Part shown: piece after piece, positions 49,236 through 57,565 of the stretch
Layout: every line of letters starts with the position of its first letter
Numbering within the stretch: the stretch's first letter is position 1
DNA from: Streptomyces sp. NRRL WC-3742
Lineage (GTDB): Bacteria; Actinomycetota; Actinomycetes; Streptomycetales; Streptomycetaceae
NCBI RefSeq assembly: GCF_000720635.1
Contig: NZ_JOCF01000032.1
Location: 14,527-78,526 of the forward strand
Direction: 5' to 3'
Length of the DNA: 64,000 bases
The notes under the pieces: model-generated
Told to the model about the DNA's origin: nothing
Databases searched by the model: none
Seen by the model: only the letters and a program-made list of their open reading frames with translations
Position numbers and translations under genes: made by a program

Positions 49236-50885
49236 GTGCCGGTGGCCATGCCCGTCACGCAGGAGCGGCCGGGAGCCGCCGCCGAGCCGCAGAAGCAGGC
49301 GCCGCGCCCCGGCCTGCTGACCCGCGTGCTCGCCAAGGTCCGCGCCGGGCTGCCCCGGACGGGCCTGGCCGTCGTGGCCGGGCTGCTGCTCGCACTCGCC
49401 TTCCCGCCGTACGACCTGTGGCCGCTCTCCCTGCTCGGCGTCGCCGCGCTGTCGCTGCTCACCCGCGGCCGCACCGTCCGCCAGGGCGCCTGGACGGGCT
49501 TCGCCTTCGGCCTGCCGTTCTTCCTGATGCTGCTCAGCTGGCTGCGGGTGGTCGGCTGGGACGCCACCGTCGGCCTGTCCGTGGTCGAGGCGCTGTTCCT
49601 GGCCGCGCTCGGCGGCGCCCTGGCCGGCACCTCCCGGCTGCGCGGGTGGCCGCTGTGGGCGGCCTGCCTCTGGGTCACCCAGGAGTGGGCCCGCGACCGG
49701 CTGCCGCTGGGCGGCTTCCCCTGGGGCCGGCTGGCCTTCGCCAACACCGCCACCCCGTACACCCCGCTGGCCGCGCTCGGCGGCGCCCCCCTGGTGACCT
49801 TCGCCGTCGCCCTGTCCGGCACGCTGCTCGCCTGGGCCGTCCTGCGCCTGCGCGGCCCGGGGCGGGCCCCGAAGGCCGCCGCGCTCGCGGCGCTCGGCGC
49901 CGTGGCCGCGATGGTCGCCGGCTACGCCGTGCCCGTGCCGACCGGCGCCACCGACACCGTCAAGGTCGCCATCGTCCAGGGCAACGTGCCCAACCCGGGC
50001 ATGGACTTCCTCGGCCGCCCGATGATGGTCCTCAACAACCACGCCGCCGCCACCGAGCGCCTCGCCCTGGACGTCCGCGGCGGCGAGGTCCCCCGGCCCG
50101 ACATCGTCATCTGGCCCGAGAACTCCTCCGACCTCGACCCCTTCAGCGACCCGCTCGCCCGGCAGCGCATCGACGAGGCCGTCAAGGCCATCGGCGTGCC
50201 CACCCTCGTCGGCACCCTGGTGGACGGCCCGGACGCGCAGCACGTCCAGAACGAGGGCATCGTCTGGGACCCGGTCACCGGCCCCGGCGCCTCCTACACC
50301 AAGCAGCACCCCGTCCCCTTCGGCGAGTACGTGCCCTTCCGCGCCCAGCTGATGAAGGTCGTCACCCGCCTCCAGCGCGTCGCCCGCGACTTCTACCCCG
50401 GCGACCACAACGGCGTCATGCAGCTCGGCCCGGCGAAGATCGGCGACGTCATCTGCTTCGAGGTCGCCTACGACGAGATCGTCCGCGACACCGTCGACGA
50501 CGGCGCCCGCATCCTCGTCGTCCAGACCAACAACGCCACCTACGCGAAGACCGGCCAGCCCGAGCAGCAGCTCGCCATGAGCCGCCTGCGCGCCGTCGAG
50601 CACGGCCGCGCCGTGCTGATCGCCGCCACCAGCGGCATCAGCGCCGTCATCGCCCCGGACGGCACCGTCCAGCAGCGCACCCAGGAGCTGACCGCCGAGG
50701 AGCTCTCCGCCACCGTCCCGCTGCGCGACGGCACCACCGTGGCCGACCGCGTCGGCGCCCTCCCGGAGTGGACCCTGGCCCTCGGGGGCCTGCTGGCCTG
50801 CGCCGCCGCCGTGGCCCTCGGCCGCCGCCGCCCGAGGAGCGGAACACCCGCCGAGCCGGAATCGTTGGACCAGGTGGTGCCGTAG
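49236..50885 (+). CDS. lnt: Apolipoprotein N-acyltransferase
   Basis: The 549-residue protein has six N-terminal helices and a nitrilase-like domain from about residue 245 (VKVAIVQGNVPNPG). The Glu-Lys-Cys triad is visible: WPENSSD, SYTKQHPVPFGEYVPF and GDVICFEVAYDE. A last helix is at about 515-530. Lnt adds the third acyl chain to lipoproteins at the membrane. GTG at 49236 or 49242 fits the AGGAAG ribosome-binding site better than the ATG at 49248. Confidence 0.95.
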   Translation: MPVAMPVTQERPGAAAEPQKQAPRPGLLTRVLAKVRAGLPRTGLAVVAGLLLALAFPPYDLWPLSLLGVAALSLLTRGRTVRQGAWTGFAFGLPFFLMLLSWLRVVGWDATVGLSVVEALFLAALGGALAGTSRLRGWPLWAACLWVTQEWARDRLPLGGFPWGRLAFANTATPYTPLAALGGAPLVTFAVALSGTLLAWAVLRLRGPGRAPKAAALAALGAVAAMVAGYAVPVPTGATDTVKVAIVQGNVPNPGMDFLGRPMMVLNNHAAATERLALDVRGGEVPRPDIVIWPENSSDLDPFSDPLARQRIDEAVKAIGVPTLVGTLVDGPDAQHVQNEGIVWDPVTGPGASYTKQHPVPFGEYVPFRAQLMKVVTRLQRVARDFYPGDHNGVMQLGPAKIGDVICFEVAYDEIVRDTVDDGARILVVQTNNATYAKTGQPEQQLAMSRLRAVEHGRAVLIAATSGISAVIAPDGTVQQRTQELTAEELSATVPLRDGTTVADRVGALPEWTLALGGLLACAAAVALGRRRPRSGTPAEPESLDQVVP

Positions 50886-50940
50886 CCGGCCCGGACCTCC
50901 CGTGCGGCGCGCCGAGCACCGCCTGGAGTGGATTCGTACC

Positions 50941-51537
50941 GTGACCCAGCAAGACACCCCCACCCGTCCGGTCCCGCGCAGCCGCCTCCGGCGCGTGCTG
51001 CCGCTGCTGCTCACCGCCTGGCTGGTGCTGGAGATCTGGCTGCTGGTCCAGGTGGGCTCCTGGCTGGGCGGCTTCACCGTCCTGCTGCTGCTCATCGCCG
51101 GCGCGCTGCTCGGCGGCTCGCTGATCAAGCGCGCCGGGGTCAAGGCGCTGTCGGCGGCCATCGAGCAGAGCAGGAACCCGCAGTCGCAGCAGCCGCAGAC
51201 CGGCACCAGCCTGACCGTGCTGGCCGGGCTGCTGCTGATCGTGCCCGGCTTCCTGTCCGACCTCGTCGCGCTGACCCTGCTGTTCCCGCCCACCCGGGCC
51301 CTGTGGCGGGCCGCCGGGCGCAAGGCGGCGGCCAAGGCGCTGCGCAGCGCGGGCCCGGTCGGCGCCGACCCGTTCGCGGACGCGATGCGGCTGCAGGAGC
51401 AGCTGCGCATCCACCGCCCGGACGGCAAGGTCGTCCAGGGCGAGGTCGTCGACCCCGAGGCGGGCCCGCGCGGCGCGCAGGGCTCTCAGGGCTCTCAGGG
51501 CCCGGACACGGGCTACCGTCCGCCGATCTCCGGCTGA
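50941..51537 (+). CDS. fxsA: FxsA-family membrane protein
   Basis: The 198-residue protein has four hydrophobic segments with the FxsA pattern (AWLVLEIWLLVQVGSWLGG, PGFLSDLVALTLLFPPTR). The C-terminal soluble tail ends in a GSQGSQG repeat. FxsA of E. coli affects exclusion of phage T7; the family's general function is not settled. GTG at 50941 is chosen over one at 50902. Confidence 0.88.
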   Translation: MTQQDTPTRPVPRSRLRRVLPLLLTAWLVLEIWLLVQVGSWLGGFTVLLLLIAGALLGGSLIKRAGVKALSAAIEQSRNPQSQQPQTGTSLTVLAGLLLIVPGFLSDLVALTLLFPPTRALWRAAGRKAAAKALRSAGPVGADPFADAMRLQEQLRIHRPDGKVVQGEVVDPEAGPRGAQGSQGSQGPDTGYRPPISG

Positions 51538-51538
51538 T

Positions 51539-51587
51539 CCTCGGCTTACTCGGAGCCCCGGCTACTCGGAGCCTCGGATGCTCGGAG
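51539..51587. repeat. Three 16-17 bp tandem repeats after the fxsA stop
   Basis: CCTCGGCTTACTCGGAG, CCCCGGCTACTCGGAG and CCTCGGATGCTCGGAG follow one another, starting 1 bp after the stop codon. Confidence 0.85.
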
Positions 51588-51605
51588 AACCACGCGTGGA
51601 ACGCG

Positions 51606-51634
51606 AAAGGGACCCTGGTGACCAGGGTCCCTTT
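51606..51634. terminator. Bidirectional terminator between fxsA and rbpA
   Basis: AAAGGGACCCTGGT (51606-51619) pairs with 51621-51634 and is followed by T residues on the plus strand and preceded by A residues, so it has U-tracts in both directions. Confidence 0.9.
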
Positions 51635-51667
51635 TCGTGTGTGCTCCCGCGCGGGGCGGGGGCTCGG

Positions 51668-52042
51668 TCAGGCGCTCTTACGGGTGTCTCGCGGGTGTAC
51701 CGCGAGGTTCATCCCACCGGAGCGGAGAACGGCCAGCCGCTCGGCCAGCACCTCCTCCAGCTCCTCCCTGGTCCGGCGCTCCATCAGCATGTCCCAATGG
51801 GTTCGCGTCGGCTTGGTCTTCTTCTCCTCCGGCTCGTCGCCGTCGAGAAGCGCGGCCTCCTGGCCGCAGAATCGGCATTCCCAGGTTGCGGGGATCTCGG
51901 CCTCGACCGAGAAGGGAACCTCGAAACGGTGTCCGTTCTGACACGCGTACTCGACGGTCTGGCGGGGCGCCAGGTCAATGCCACGGTCGGTCTCGTAGCT
52001 GGTGGCCCCGAGTCGCGTGCCGCGGAGAGCTCGCTCGCTCAT
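51668..52042 (-). CDS. rbpA: RNA polymerase-binding protein RbpA
   Basis: The 124-residue protein has the core domain with four Cys/His-type residues (VEYACQNGHRFEVPF, WECRFCGQEA), the basic linker KKTKPTRTHWDMLMERR and the sigma-interacting C terminus. RbpA stabilises open complexes with the principal sigma factors in actinobacteria. GGGAGG precedes the start. A consensus-like sigma-R promoter lies about 65 bp upstream, fitting its known control in S. coelicolor by disulfide stress. Confidence 0.97.
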   Translation of the reverse strand: MSERALRGTRLGATSYETDRGIDLAPRQTVEYACQNGHRFEVPFSVEAEIPATWECRFCGQEAALLDGDEPEEKKTKPTRTHWDMLMERRTREELEEVLAERLAVLRSGGMNLAVHPRDTRKSA

Positions 52043-52104
52043 GAATCGTGCCTCCCGGGCTTATGGCCCACAGGACTAGTGGTCGCTGTTCTTCGTCGTT
52101 CGGT

Positions 52105-52132
52105 CAACGCTCGGCTTCCGACGAAGATTCCC
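52105..52132 (-). promoter_or_regulatory. Sigma-R-type promoter of rbpA
   Basis: On the minus strand GGGAAT (52132-52127) and GTTG (52108-52105) are separated by 18 bp, an exact match to the Streptomyces sigma-R pattern GGGAAT-N18-GTT. The remaining upstream stretch to 52361 has no gene; it holds two copies of CCAGATGTGA (minus strand) near 52195 and 52235. Confidence 0.85.
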
Positions 52133-52361
52133 GTCCCGGGACATGCGTCGTCTGTTGTGCCGCCCCTGTTTGTACCCATCGGCGCCCGATTTGTCACATC
52201 TGGCCGGGGATATCACCCAAGGTGTCACCTGTTTCACATCTGGTGATCGTGCGAACTTTCTGTGACGAGCGTACCGGGACGGGTTCCGACGGTATTCGTC
52301 GCCCCCGAATCGTCCGCCTCCGCGGGGCTCCATGGGGTTCCACGGGGCTCCGCGGCGGCAT

Positions 52362-53972
52362 TCAGGAGATCGGGCGGGAGCGGATCATCGGTTCATCCTT
52401 GGCCAGAACGACCGGCACGACCGGAGCGACCGGCACGACCGGCGGGTGCTCCGGGCGCGGCGGCGCCCCGACCCCGGCCGCGGCCTCCGTACGGGTGTCG
52501 CGGTGCGGCAGCAGGGCGATCACCGCGTTCCGCAGCGAGGCCGGGGCGTCCTCGTCCAGCGGGTCGACGGTGGCCGGCACCTGGAGCCGGACGGGCGCGG
52601 CGTTGCCGATCCGGGCGTAGCCGCGGCCGACGGGCGCGTGGGCGGCGGGCACGATGTCCAGGGGTGCGCCCAGTGCGGCGTACGCCTCCTCGGGGCGGGT
52701 GGGGCCGAGCAGCACCCGCGCCCGGGTGGTGGCGAGGACGGTCGGGGTGAGGCGGTCGTGGGCGGCGACGTCGTCGGCGATCACCACCGTCACCCGGGCG
52801 GCCCGGCCGTGGCGCAGCGGCAGCTCCAGCAGGTCCTGCGGGTCCGGGCGGCCCTCGGCCCGGGCCAGCTCGCTCAGCTCGGTCGGGTGGTCGAGCAGCA
52901 GCCACAGCGGCCGGGTGACGTCCTCCGGCGGGGCGGCGCCGGCGTGCCGGGCGGCGTTGAGCGCGGCGAGGCGGCGGTCCGTCTCGTTGGCGGCCCACTC
53001 CAGGGCGGCCAGCGCGCCGTGCAGGCTGGTCTCCACGGTGTGCACGCCCGGGCGGTTGACCAGGCAGGCGTGCTCCCCGGTGCCGGCGCCGTCGACCACC
53101 ACCAGGTCGGCGTAGGGCAGGGCCTGGAGGGCGACGGAGCGCACCAGGCTGGAGGTGCCGTAGCCGGTGGCGCCGAGGGCCAGCAGGTGCGGTTCGGAGG
53201 AGCGCGGGCCGGTGCGCCAGACCACGGGCGGCTGTTGCACGGGGGCGCTGCCCTGGTGCACCGGGATCGTCCGGGCGCTGCCGTCCCCGTCGGTGAAGCC
53301 CAGCACGATCTCGCCGGGGGCGGCGACGAAGCGCTGGGCGGTGATGTCGGTGGGCAGCGGCGTCAGCGCGGTGATCCGCAGCCGGTTGGACTCCTCGTCC
53401 CAGTCGAAGCGGTACTCCCGGGCGCGGCCGGCCTTGCCCTGGACGACCTGCTCGATCCGGGCGCGGGCGGCCGGCTCGGTGTCGGTGAAGTAGGCCGGGT
53501 AGACCAGCTCCAGCCGGGCGAGGCGGCCCTCGGCGTCGAACTCCCAGGAGCCGAAGGCGTCCTTGTAGTCGCCCTCGAAGTGGTACATCGGGTTGGCGTC
53601 CTCGGGCCCGCACAGGTACGGGGTCAGCGCCGCGTAGAGCGCGCTCAGCTTGACGTCGGCGACGTCCGGCGCGGGTGCGGCGGGGGCCGCCTTGGGGGCC
53701 CGGCCGGCCCAGGCGGCGCTGGCCATCAGGGCGATCAGGGCGAACAGCAGGCCGTGGGGCAGCAGGTAGATGCCGACCGCCATCGCGGCGGTGAGAAACA
53801 GCGTGGGGCCGCGGCGCTCCTTCGGGGTGGCCTGCCAGCGGTCCCTGGCCCAGGCGCTGTGGTGGCGCAGACCCCGGCTGATCACGGTGAGCGGGGCGAA
53901 CATGTCGGAGGCGTGGTCCCCGGCGGTTCGGGCGATCTCGCGGCCCTTGACGAGATGGCGGTGGAGCGGCAT
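52362..53972 (-). CDS. FtsK-like membrane protein with degenerate ATPase site
   Basis: The 536-residue protein starts at 53972 (MPLHRHLVKGRE) behind GGGGAG. It has two membrane segments (about residues 55-85) and a FtsK/SpoIIIE-like motor region from about residue 260. Walker A reads GATGYGTSS, with Thr in place of the invariant Lys. The Walker B equivalent reads WLLLDHPTEL, without the DE pair. Downstream FtsK landmarks remain (TRARVLLGPTRPEEAYAALG). It is probably a non-hydrolysing relative. The C-terminal 40 residues are Val/Pro-rich. The gene for a small membrane protein lies 140 bp upstream. Confidence 0.75.
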   Translation of the reverse strand: MPLHRHLVKGREIARTAGDHASDMFAPLTVISRGLRHHSAWARDRWQATPKERRGPTLFLTAAMAVGIYLLPHGLLFALIALMASAAWAGRAPKAAPAAPAPDVADVKLSALYAALTPYLCGPEDANPMYHFEGDYKDAFGSWEFDAEGRLARLELVYPAYFTDTEPAARARIEQVVQGKAGRAREYRFDWDEESNRLRITALTPLPTDITAQRFVAAPGEIVLGFTDGDGSARTIPVHQGSAPVQQPPVVWRTGPRSSEPHLLALGATGYGTSSLVRSVALQALPYADLVVVDGAGTGEHACLVNRPGVHTVETSLHGALAALEWAANETDRRLAALNAARHAGAAPPEDVTRPLWLLLDHPTELSELARAEGRPDPQDLLELPLRHGRAARVTVVIADDVAAHDRLTPTVLATTRARVLLGPTRPEEAYAALGAPLDIVPAAHAPVGRGYARIGNAAPVRLQVPATVDPLDEDAPASLRNAVIALLPHRDTRTEAAAGVGAPPRPEHPPVVPVAPVVPVVLAKDEPMIRSRPIS

Positions 53973-54112
53973 GGCGTGACTCCCCGGGCTGGTGGGACGG
54001 GTGGTGGGACGGTCGGTGGGAGGGGCGGCGGCTGGTTCGGCCGTACGACGGAGCCCGGGGCGGTGGGAATCCGCGCCCGGGCCCGTGCGGGGGCTTTCGA
54101 GTGTTCGGGCCG

Positions 54113-54307
54113 CTAGAACTTGAGGCCGCTGAGCAGGCTGGCGAGGCTGGCGCCGCCCGCGGTGATGCTCGGGGCGATCGAGGAGCCGGCGACGTAGAAG
54201 CCGAGCAGGGCGCAGACGATGGCGTGGGAGACCTTCAGTCCGTCCCTGCGGAAGAACAGAAAGGCGATGGTGCCGAACAGGACGATGCCGGAAATGGAGA
54301 GGATCAC
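54113..54307 (-). CDS. Small two-helix membrane protein
   Basis: The 64-residue protein starts at GTG behind GAGGAGC. Helices are about residues 1-20 and 28-47, followed by a Gly/Ser-rich tail (GGASLASLLSGLKF). I do not recognise the family. It probably shares a transcript with the FtsK-like gene and sits behind a symmetric palindrome. Confidence 0.65.
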   Translation of the reverse strand: MILSISGIVLFGTIAFLFFRRDGLKVSHAIVCALLGFYVAGSSIAPSITAGGASLASLLSGLKF

Positions 54308-54338
54308 GTTCTGCTCCTCGGGGAGGGGGACAGGGCAG

Positions 54339-54366
54339 TGTCACGGAAAGTGCACTAATCGTGACA
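54339..54366. promoter_or_regulatory. Symmetric three-part palindrome upstream of the small membrane protein
   Basis: TGTCACG-N4-GTGCAC-N4-CGTGACA: the outer arms and the central hexamer share one dyad axis, giving 20 of 28 symmetric positions. It lies 32 bp from the GTG start in an unusually A/T-rich spot (TGACAAAAAGTAATAGATGA). The stretch on to 54588 has no convincing gene. Confidence 0.6.
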
Positions 54367-54588
54367 AAAAGTAATAGATGATGGAACGGGGCAAATGGGT
54401 GGTTCTGCCGTTCAATACCGCCACGGACGCCGGACGGAGGTATGCGAACCGGTCGAAGCGGTGGCCGTGCGCCGCCCGGATTCCGTGCGGCAGTGGCGCG
54501 GCGAGGCATTCCCGGCGGATGGGCGGGAAGCTTCCCGGGGGGTCGGTAAGTTCGCTCTAATGGCCGCGCAACCGGTGCGGCCGCGTGT

Positions 54589-54644
54589 CGTACCGCCTCA
54601 GCCGTACCGCCCTACTCGTACCGCACCACCCGTATCGCACGATT
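54589..54644. repeat. Four 14-bp direct repeats upstream of the ankyrin gene
   Basis: Units begin CGTACCGCC, CGTACCGCC, CGTACCGCA and CGTATCGCA at 54589, 54603, 54617 and 54631. They end 15 bp before the ribosome-binding site GAAGGAAAGG. Confidence 0.85.
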
Positions 54645-54676
54645 CGATTCGACCGACGAAGGAAAGGCCGATCTCC

Positions 54677-55069
54677 ATGACCGACGCCCCCGACGCTGAT
54701 GTGATCGCCCTCGCTGGGAAGCTCTTCGACGCCGCCCGCACCGGGGACGACGCCGCCCTGGCCGCCTACCTGGACGCGGGCGCCCCGGTCGGCCTCACCA
54801 ACGACCGCGGCGACGACCTGCTCATGCTCGCCGCCTACCACGGTCACGCCGCCGCCGTCGCCACCCTGCTCGAGCGCGGCGCCGACCCCAACCGGGCCAA
54901 CGACCGTGGCCAGACCCCGCTCGCCGGCGCCGTCTTCAAGGGCGCCGACGACGTCCTCGAGGCCCTCCTCGCCGGTGGCGCCGACCCGACCGCGGGCACC
55001 CCGAACGCGCTGGACACGGCCCGGATGTTCGGCAAGGAGCACCTCGTCGCCCGCTTCGAAGGCAGGTAG
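54677..55069 (+). CDS. Ankyrin-repeat protein
   Basis: The 130-residue soluble protein consists of about three ankyrin repeats (DLLMLAAYHGHAAAVATLLERGADPNRANDRG, in part; TPLAGAVFKGADDVLEALLAGGADP) plus capping helices. It should be a protein-binding module; partners are not predictable. The GNAT gene follows at 24 bp. Confidence 0.9.
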   Translation: MTDAPDADVIALAGKLFDAARTGDDAALAAYLDAGAPVGLTNDRGDDLLMLAAYHGHAAAVATLLERGADPNRANDRGQTPLAGAVFKGADDVLEALLAGGADPTAGTPNALDTARMFGKEHLVARFEGR

Positions 55070-55093
55070 CCGCGGGTCGTAGGCTTTTCGACC

Positions 55094-55621
55094 ATGGACA
55101 CCAAGACCGCCGGCACCGTCGAGTACCGCGTCACCGGCTTCGGCCACCCCGACGCGCAGGCCCTCGCCCAGGAGGTGCAGCAGGAGTACGTGCGCCGCTA
55201 CGGCAGCCCCGACGAGACCGAGATCCGCTCCGAGGACTTCACGGCGCCGGCCGGTCTGTTCATGATCGCCTACCTGGACGGCCGGCCGGTCGCCTGCGGC
55301 GGCTGGCGGGCCAAGCAGGCCGGACCGGACGGCGTGCGCGACGGCGACGCCGAGGTCAAGCGGATGTTCGTCGTCCCCGACGCGCGGGGCCGGGGCCTGG
55401 CCCGCGCGGTGCTGCGCCGCCTGGAGCGCACCGCCGTCGAGGCCGGCCGTACCCGGTTCATCCTGGAGACCGGCACCGAGCAGCCCGAGGCCGTCGCGCT
55501 CTACGGCTCCGAGGGGTACGTCGCGATCCGCAAGTTCGGCATCTACAAGGACCACCCGCTGAGCATCTGCCTCGGCAAGGAACTCGACCCGGCGGCGGTT
55601 GTCCGAGACGTGTCAGTCTGA
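55094..55621 (+). CDS. GNAT-family N-acetyltransferase
   Basis: The 175-residue protein has the acetyl-CoA binding signature VKRMFVVPDARGRGLARAVLRRLE at about residue 93 (key part RGRGLARAVL) and the conserved C-terminal LYGSEGYVAIRKFGIY. The substrate is unknown. Confidence 0.9.
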   Translation: MDTKTAGTVEYRVTGFGHPDAQALAQEVQQEYVRRYGSPDETEIRSEDFTAPAGLFMIAYLDGRPVACGGWRAKQAGPDGVRDGDAEVKRMFVVPDARGRGLARAVLRRLERTAVEAGRTRFILETGTEQPEAVALYGSEGYVAIRKFGIYKDHPLSICLGKELDPAAVVRDVSV

Positions 55622-55668
55622 GCGGCCGCCGCGCCGGGTAGGTTCCCGTCAGCCCGAGGGGGTGACGG

Positions 55669-56787
55669 ATGGACGAGCACGAGCCCGGCGCCGGCCGGCT
55701 TCCCGAACTGGGCCTGCCCCAACTGGCCCCGCCCGAACGGGCTCTGCCCGAACTGGCCCGGCCCGGAGGGGAACTGGACCGGCTGGTGCGCGAGGGCGTG
55801 CGCACCGTCGGCGCCGGAGCCGTCTGGGCGGTCGGCGACGCCGCCGGCCCGCTCGGCGGCGGCAGCCACGGCGCACTCGGGCAGGGCCCGTACGCCCGGC
55901 TCGCGCCCGGGCCGGACACGCTCTACGACCTCGCCAGCCTCACCAAGGTCGTCGCGCTCTGGCCCTGCGCCGGGGTGCTCTGGCAGGAGGGCCTGCTGCC
56001 GCTCGACGAACCGCTCGGGCGCTGGTGGGCTCCCGCCGGCGGGCGGCGCGTCGGCGGGGTGACGGTCCGTCAACTCCTCACCCACACCGCCGGGATGCTC
56101 CCGTTCACCCGCTTCGAGAAGCTCTACGGCCCCGAGGCGGCCGCCATCCGCGCCGGGGTGCTCGGCGCACCACTGCACCGCGAGCCCGGGGAGGCCGTGG
56201 AGTACACCGACCGGGCCGCCGTGCTGCTCACGTACGTCGTCGAGGACCTCGGCGGCGCCGGGCTCGACGAACTCGCCGCCCGCTGGGCCTGGGGGCCGCT
56301 GGGCATGGCCGACACCCGCTACGGGCCCCTGCCGGAACGGGAGTTGGGGCGAACGGCGCCGACCGAGTACGAGGAACGCGCCGGCGGCTACCTGCGCGGC
56401 GTCGTGCACGACCCCTCCGCCCGGCTCCTCGGCGGGGTCTCCGGAAACGCCGGGGCCTTCTCCAGCAGCCGGGACCTCGGCCGCTTCCTGGCCGCCGTGC
56501 TCGACCCGCCCGCCGGGATCGGCTGGGGCGGGGACTGGACCGCCGAATCGCTGCGCGAGCAGACCGGCGGACTGGAACCCGCACGCGGCCTGTCCTGGAT
56601 GGTCGCCCCCGGCACGGATCCGGCCGAGGGCACCTTCGTCCACTACGGGTTCACCGGCACCGGGTTCTGGGTCTCGCGCCGACTCGGGCGCTGGGCCGTC
56701 CTGTTGACCAACAAGGTGCACTACGACCGGACCACCCAACCGCTCACCGACCTGCGCAACGCCTACCGGCGAGCGGTCTTCGGGTGA
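55669..56787 (+). CDS. Beta-lactamase-family serine hydrolase
   Basis: The 372-residue protein has an intact SxxK (YDLASLTKVVAL, about residue 87), a YTD second motif (VEYTDRAAVLL) and a C-terminal HYGFTGTGFW third motif. It has no signal peptide; the N-terminal 30 residues are Pro/Leu-rich with PELA repeats. It is a probable esterase or DD-peptidase-like hydrolase. Useful reference for the defective relative at 30340-31290. Confidence 0.9.
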   Translation: MDEHEPGAGRLPELGLPQLAPPERALPELARPGGELDRLVREGVRTVGAGAVWAVGDAAGPLGGGSHGALGQGPYARLAPGPDTLYDLASLTKVVALWPCAGVLWQEGLLPLDEPLGRWWAPAGGRRVGGVTVRQLLTHTAGMLPFTRFEKLYGPEAAAIRAGVLGAPLHREPGEAVEYTDRAAVLLTYVVEDLGGAGLDELAARWAWGPLGMADTRYGPLPERELGRTAPTEYEERAGGYLRGVVHDPSARLLGGVSGNAGAFSSSRDLGRFLAAVLDPPAGIGWGGDWTAESLREQTGGLEPARGLSWMVAPGTDPAEGTFVHYGFTGTGFWVSRRLGRWAVLLTNKVHYDRTTQPLTDLRNAYRRAVFG

Positions 56788-56824
56788 CCTGGATTTTGGC
56801 TGAGCGCCTGTTCTTGACGCATCG

Positions 56825-57481
56825 TCAGATCAGCGTGCTCCAGTAGAACCAGAACCGGTTCAGGACCAGCAGTGCCAGCACCGTCACCCACACCACCGGC
56901 AGCGCCCAGTGGTAGCGCGCCGCCTCCCGGACGACCGTCGCCCCGCGCGGGCCCACCGGGATCACGCCCGTGCGCAGATTGTGCAGCGTGGTGTACCAGA
57001 ACAGCAGCACCACCGTCACCCACACCACCATGCAGTACGGGCACAGCGCGCCGATGTCGTACAGCGCCTGGTCGATCAGCCAGTGCACCGCCAGCAGGCC
57101 CAGCGTGGTGCCCGCCTGCAGCCCCAGCCAGAACCAGCGCCGGTACGCCCCGCCGGCCAGCAGGCCCGCCCCGACCGCCGCCAGCGCGCCGAACGCGGCG
57201 ATGCCGAGGAGCGAGTTCGGGAAGCCGAACACCTCCGCCTGGTCGGTGCGCATCACCGAACCGCAGCTGATGATCGGATTGATGTTGCAGCTCGGGACGT
57301 ACGACGGGTTCTCCAGGACGCGGAGCTTGTCGAAGGTCAGCACCGCCGAGGCGGCCAGGCCGACCAGCCCGCCGAGGAACACCAGCAGGGCCAGGGCCCG
57401 GCTCGCGCCGACGGCGGGGGAGGAGGACGCGGAAGCGGGACGGGAGGAGGGCGGGGTTGGCACGGTGGCGGCGGCGGTCAT
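56825..57481 (-). CDS. Vitamin K epoxide reductase-family protein
   Basis: The 218-residue membrane protein has the quinone-site CPYC motif (about residue 147) and the loop cysteines in VPSCNINPIISCGS (about 65-73). Five helices are predicted. VKOR proteins reoxidise DsbA-like partners using menaquinone. The DsbA-like gene lies 84 bp upstream on the same strand, so this is an oxidative folding pair. Confidence 0.92.
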   Translation of the reverse strand: MTAAATVPTPPSSRPASASSSPAVGASRALALLVFLGGLVGLAASAVLTFDKLRVLENPSYVPSCNINPIISCGSVMRTDQAEVFGFPNSLLGIAAFGALAAVGAGLLAGGAYRRWFWLGLQAGTTLGLLAVHWLIDQALYDIGALCPYCMVVWVTVVLLFWYTTLHNLRTGVIPVGPRGATVVREAARYHWALPVVWVTVLALLVLNRFWFYWSTLI

Positions 57482-57565
57482 GGCTGCTCACTCCGGAAGC
57501 TGGGAGGGGCCGGCCCGGCCGGGAGGTCGGCCGGGCCGGTGGTGCGTGCCGTGCTTCGCGCGCTC

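Noticed and set aside
52332..54116. Plus-strand frame opposite the FtsK-like gene
   Set aside because: Gly/Arg/Val-rich shadow sequence without motifs; the minus strand carries FtsK landmarks.
54378..54560. 60-codon plus-strand frame in the gap before the ankyrin gene
   Set aside because: Codon use and composition do not match the surrounding genes, no ribosome-binding site, and it covers the A/T-rich promoter region.
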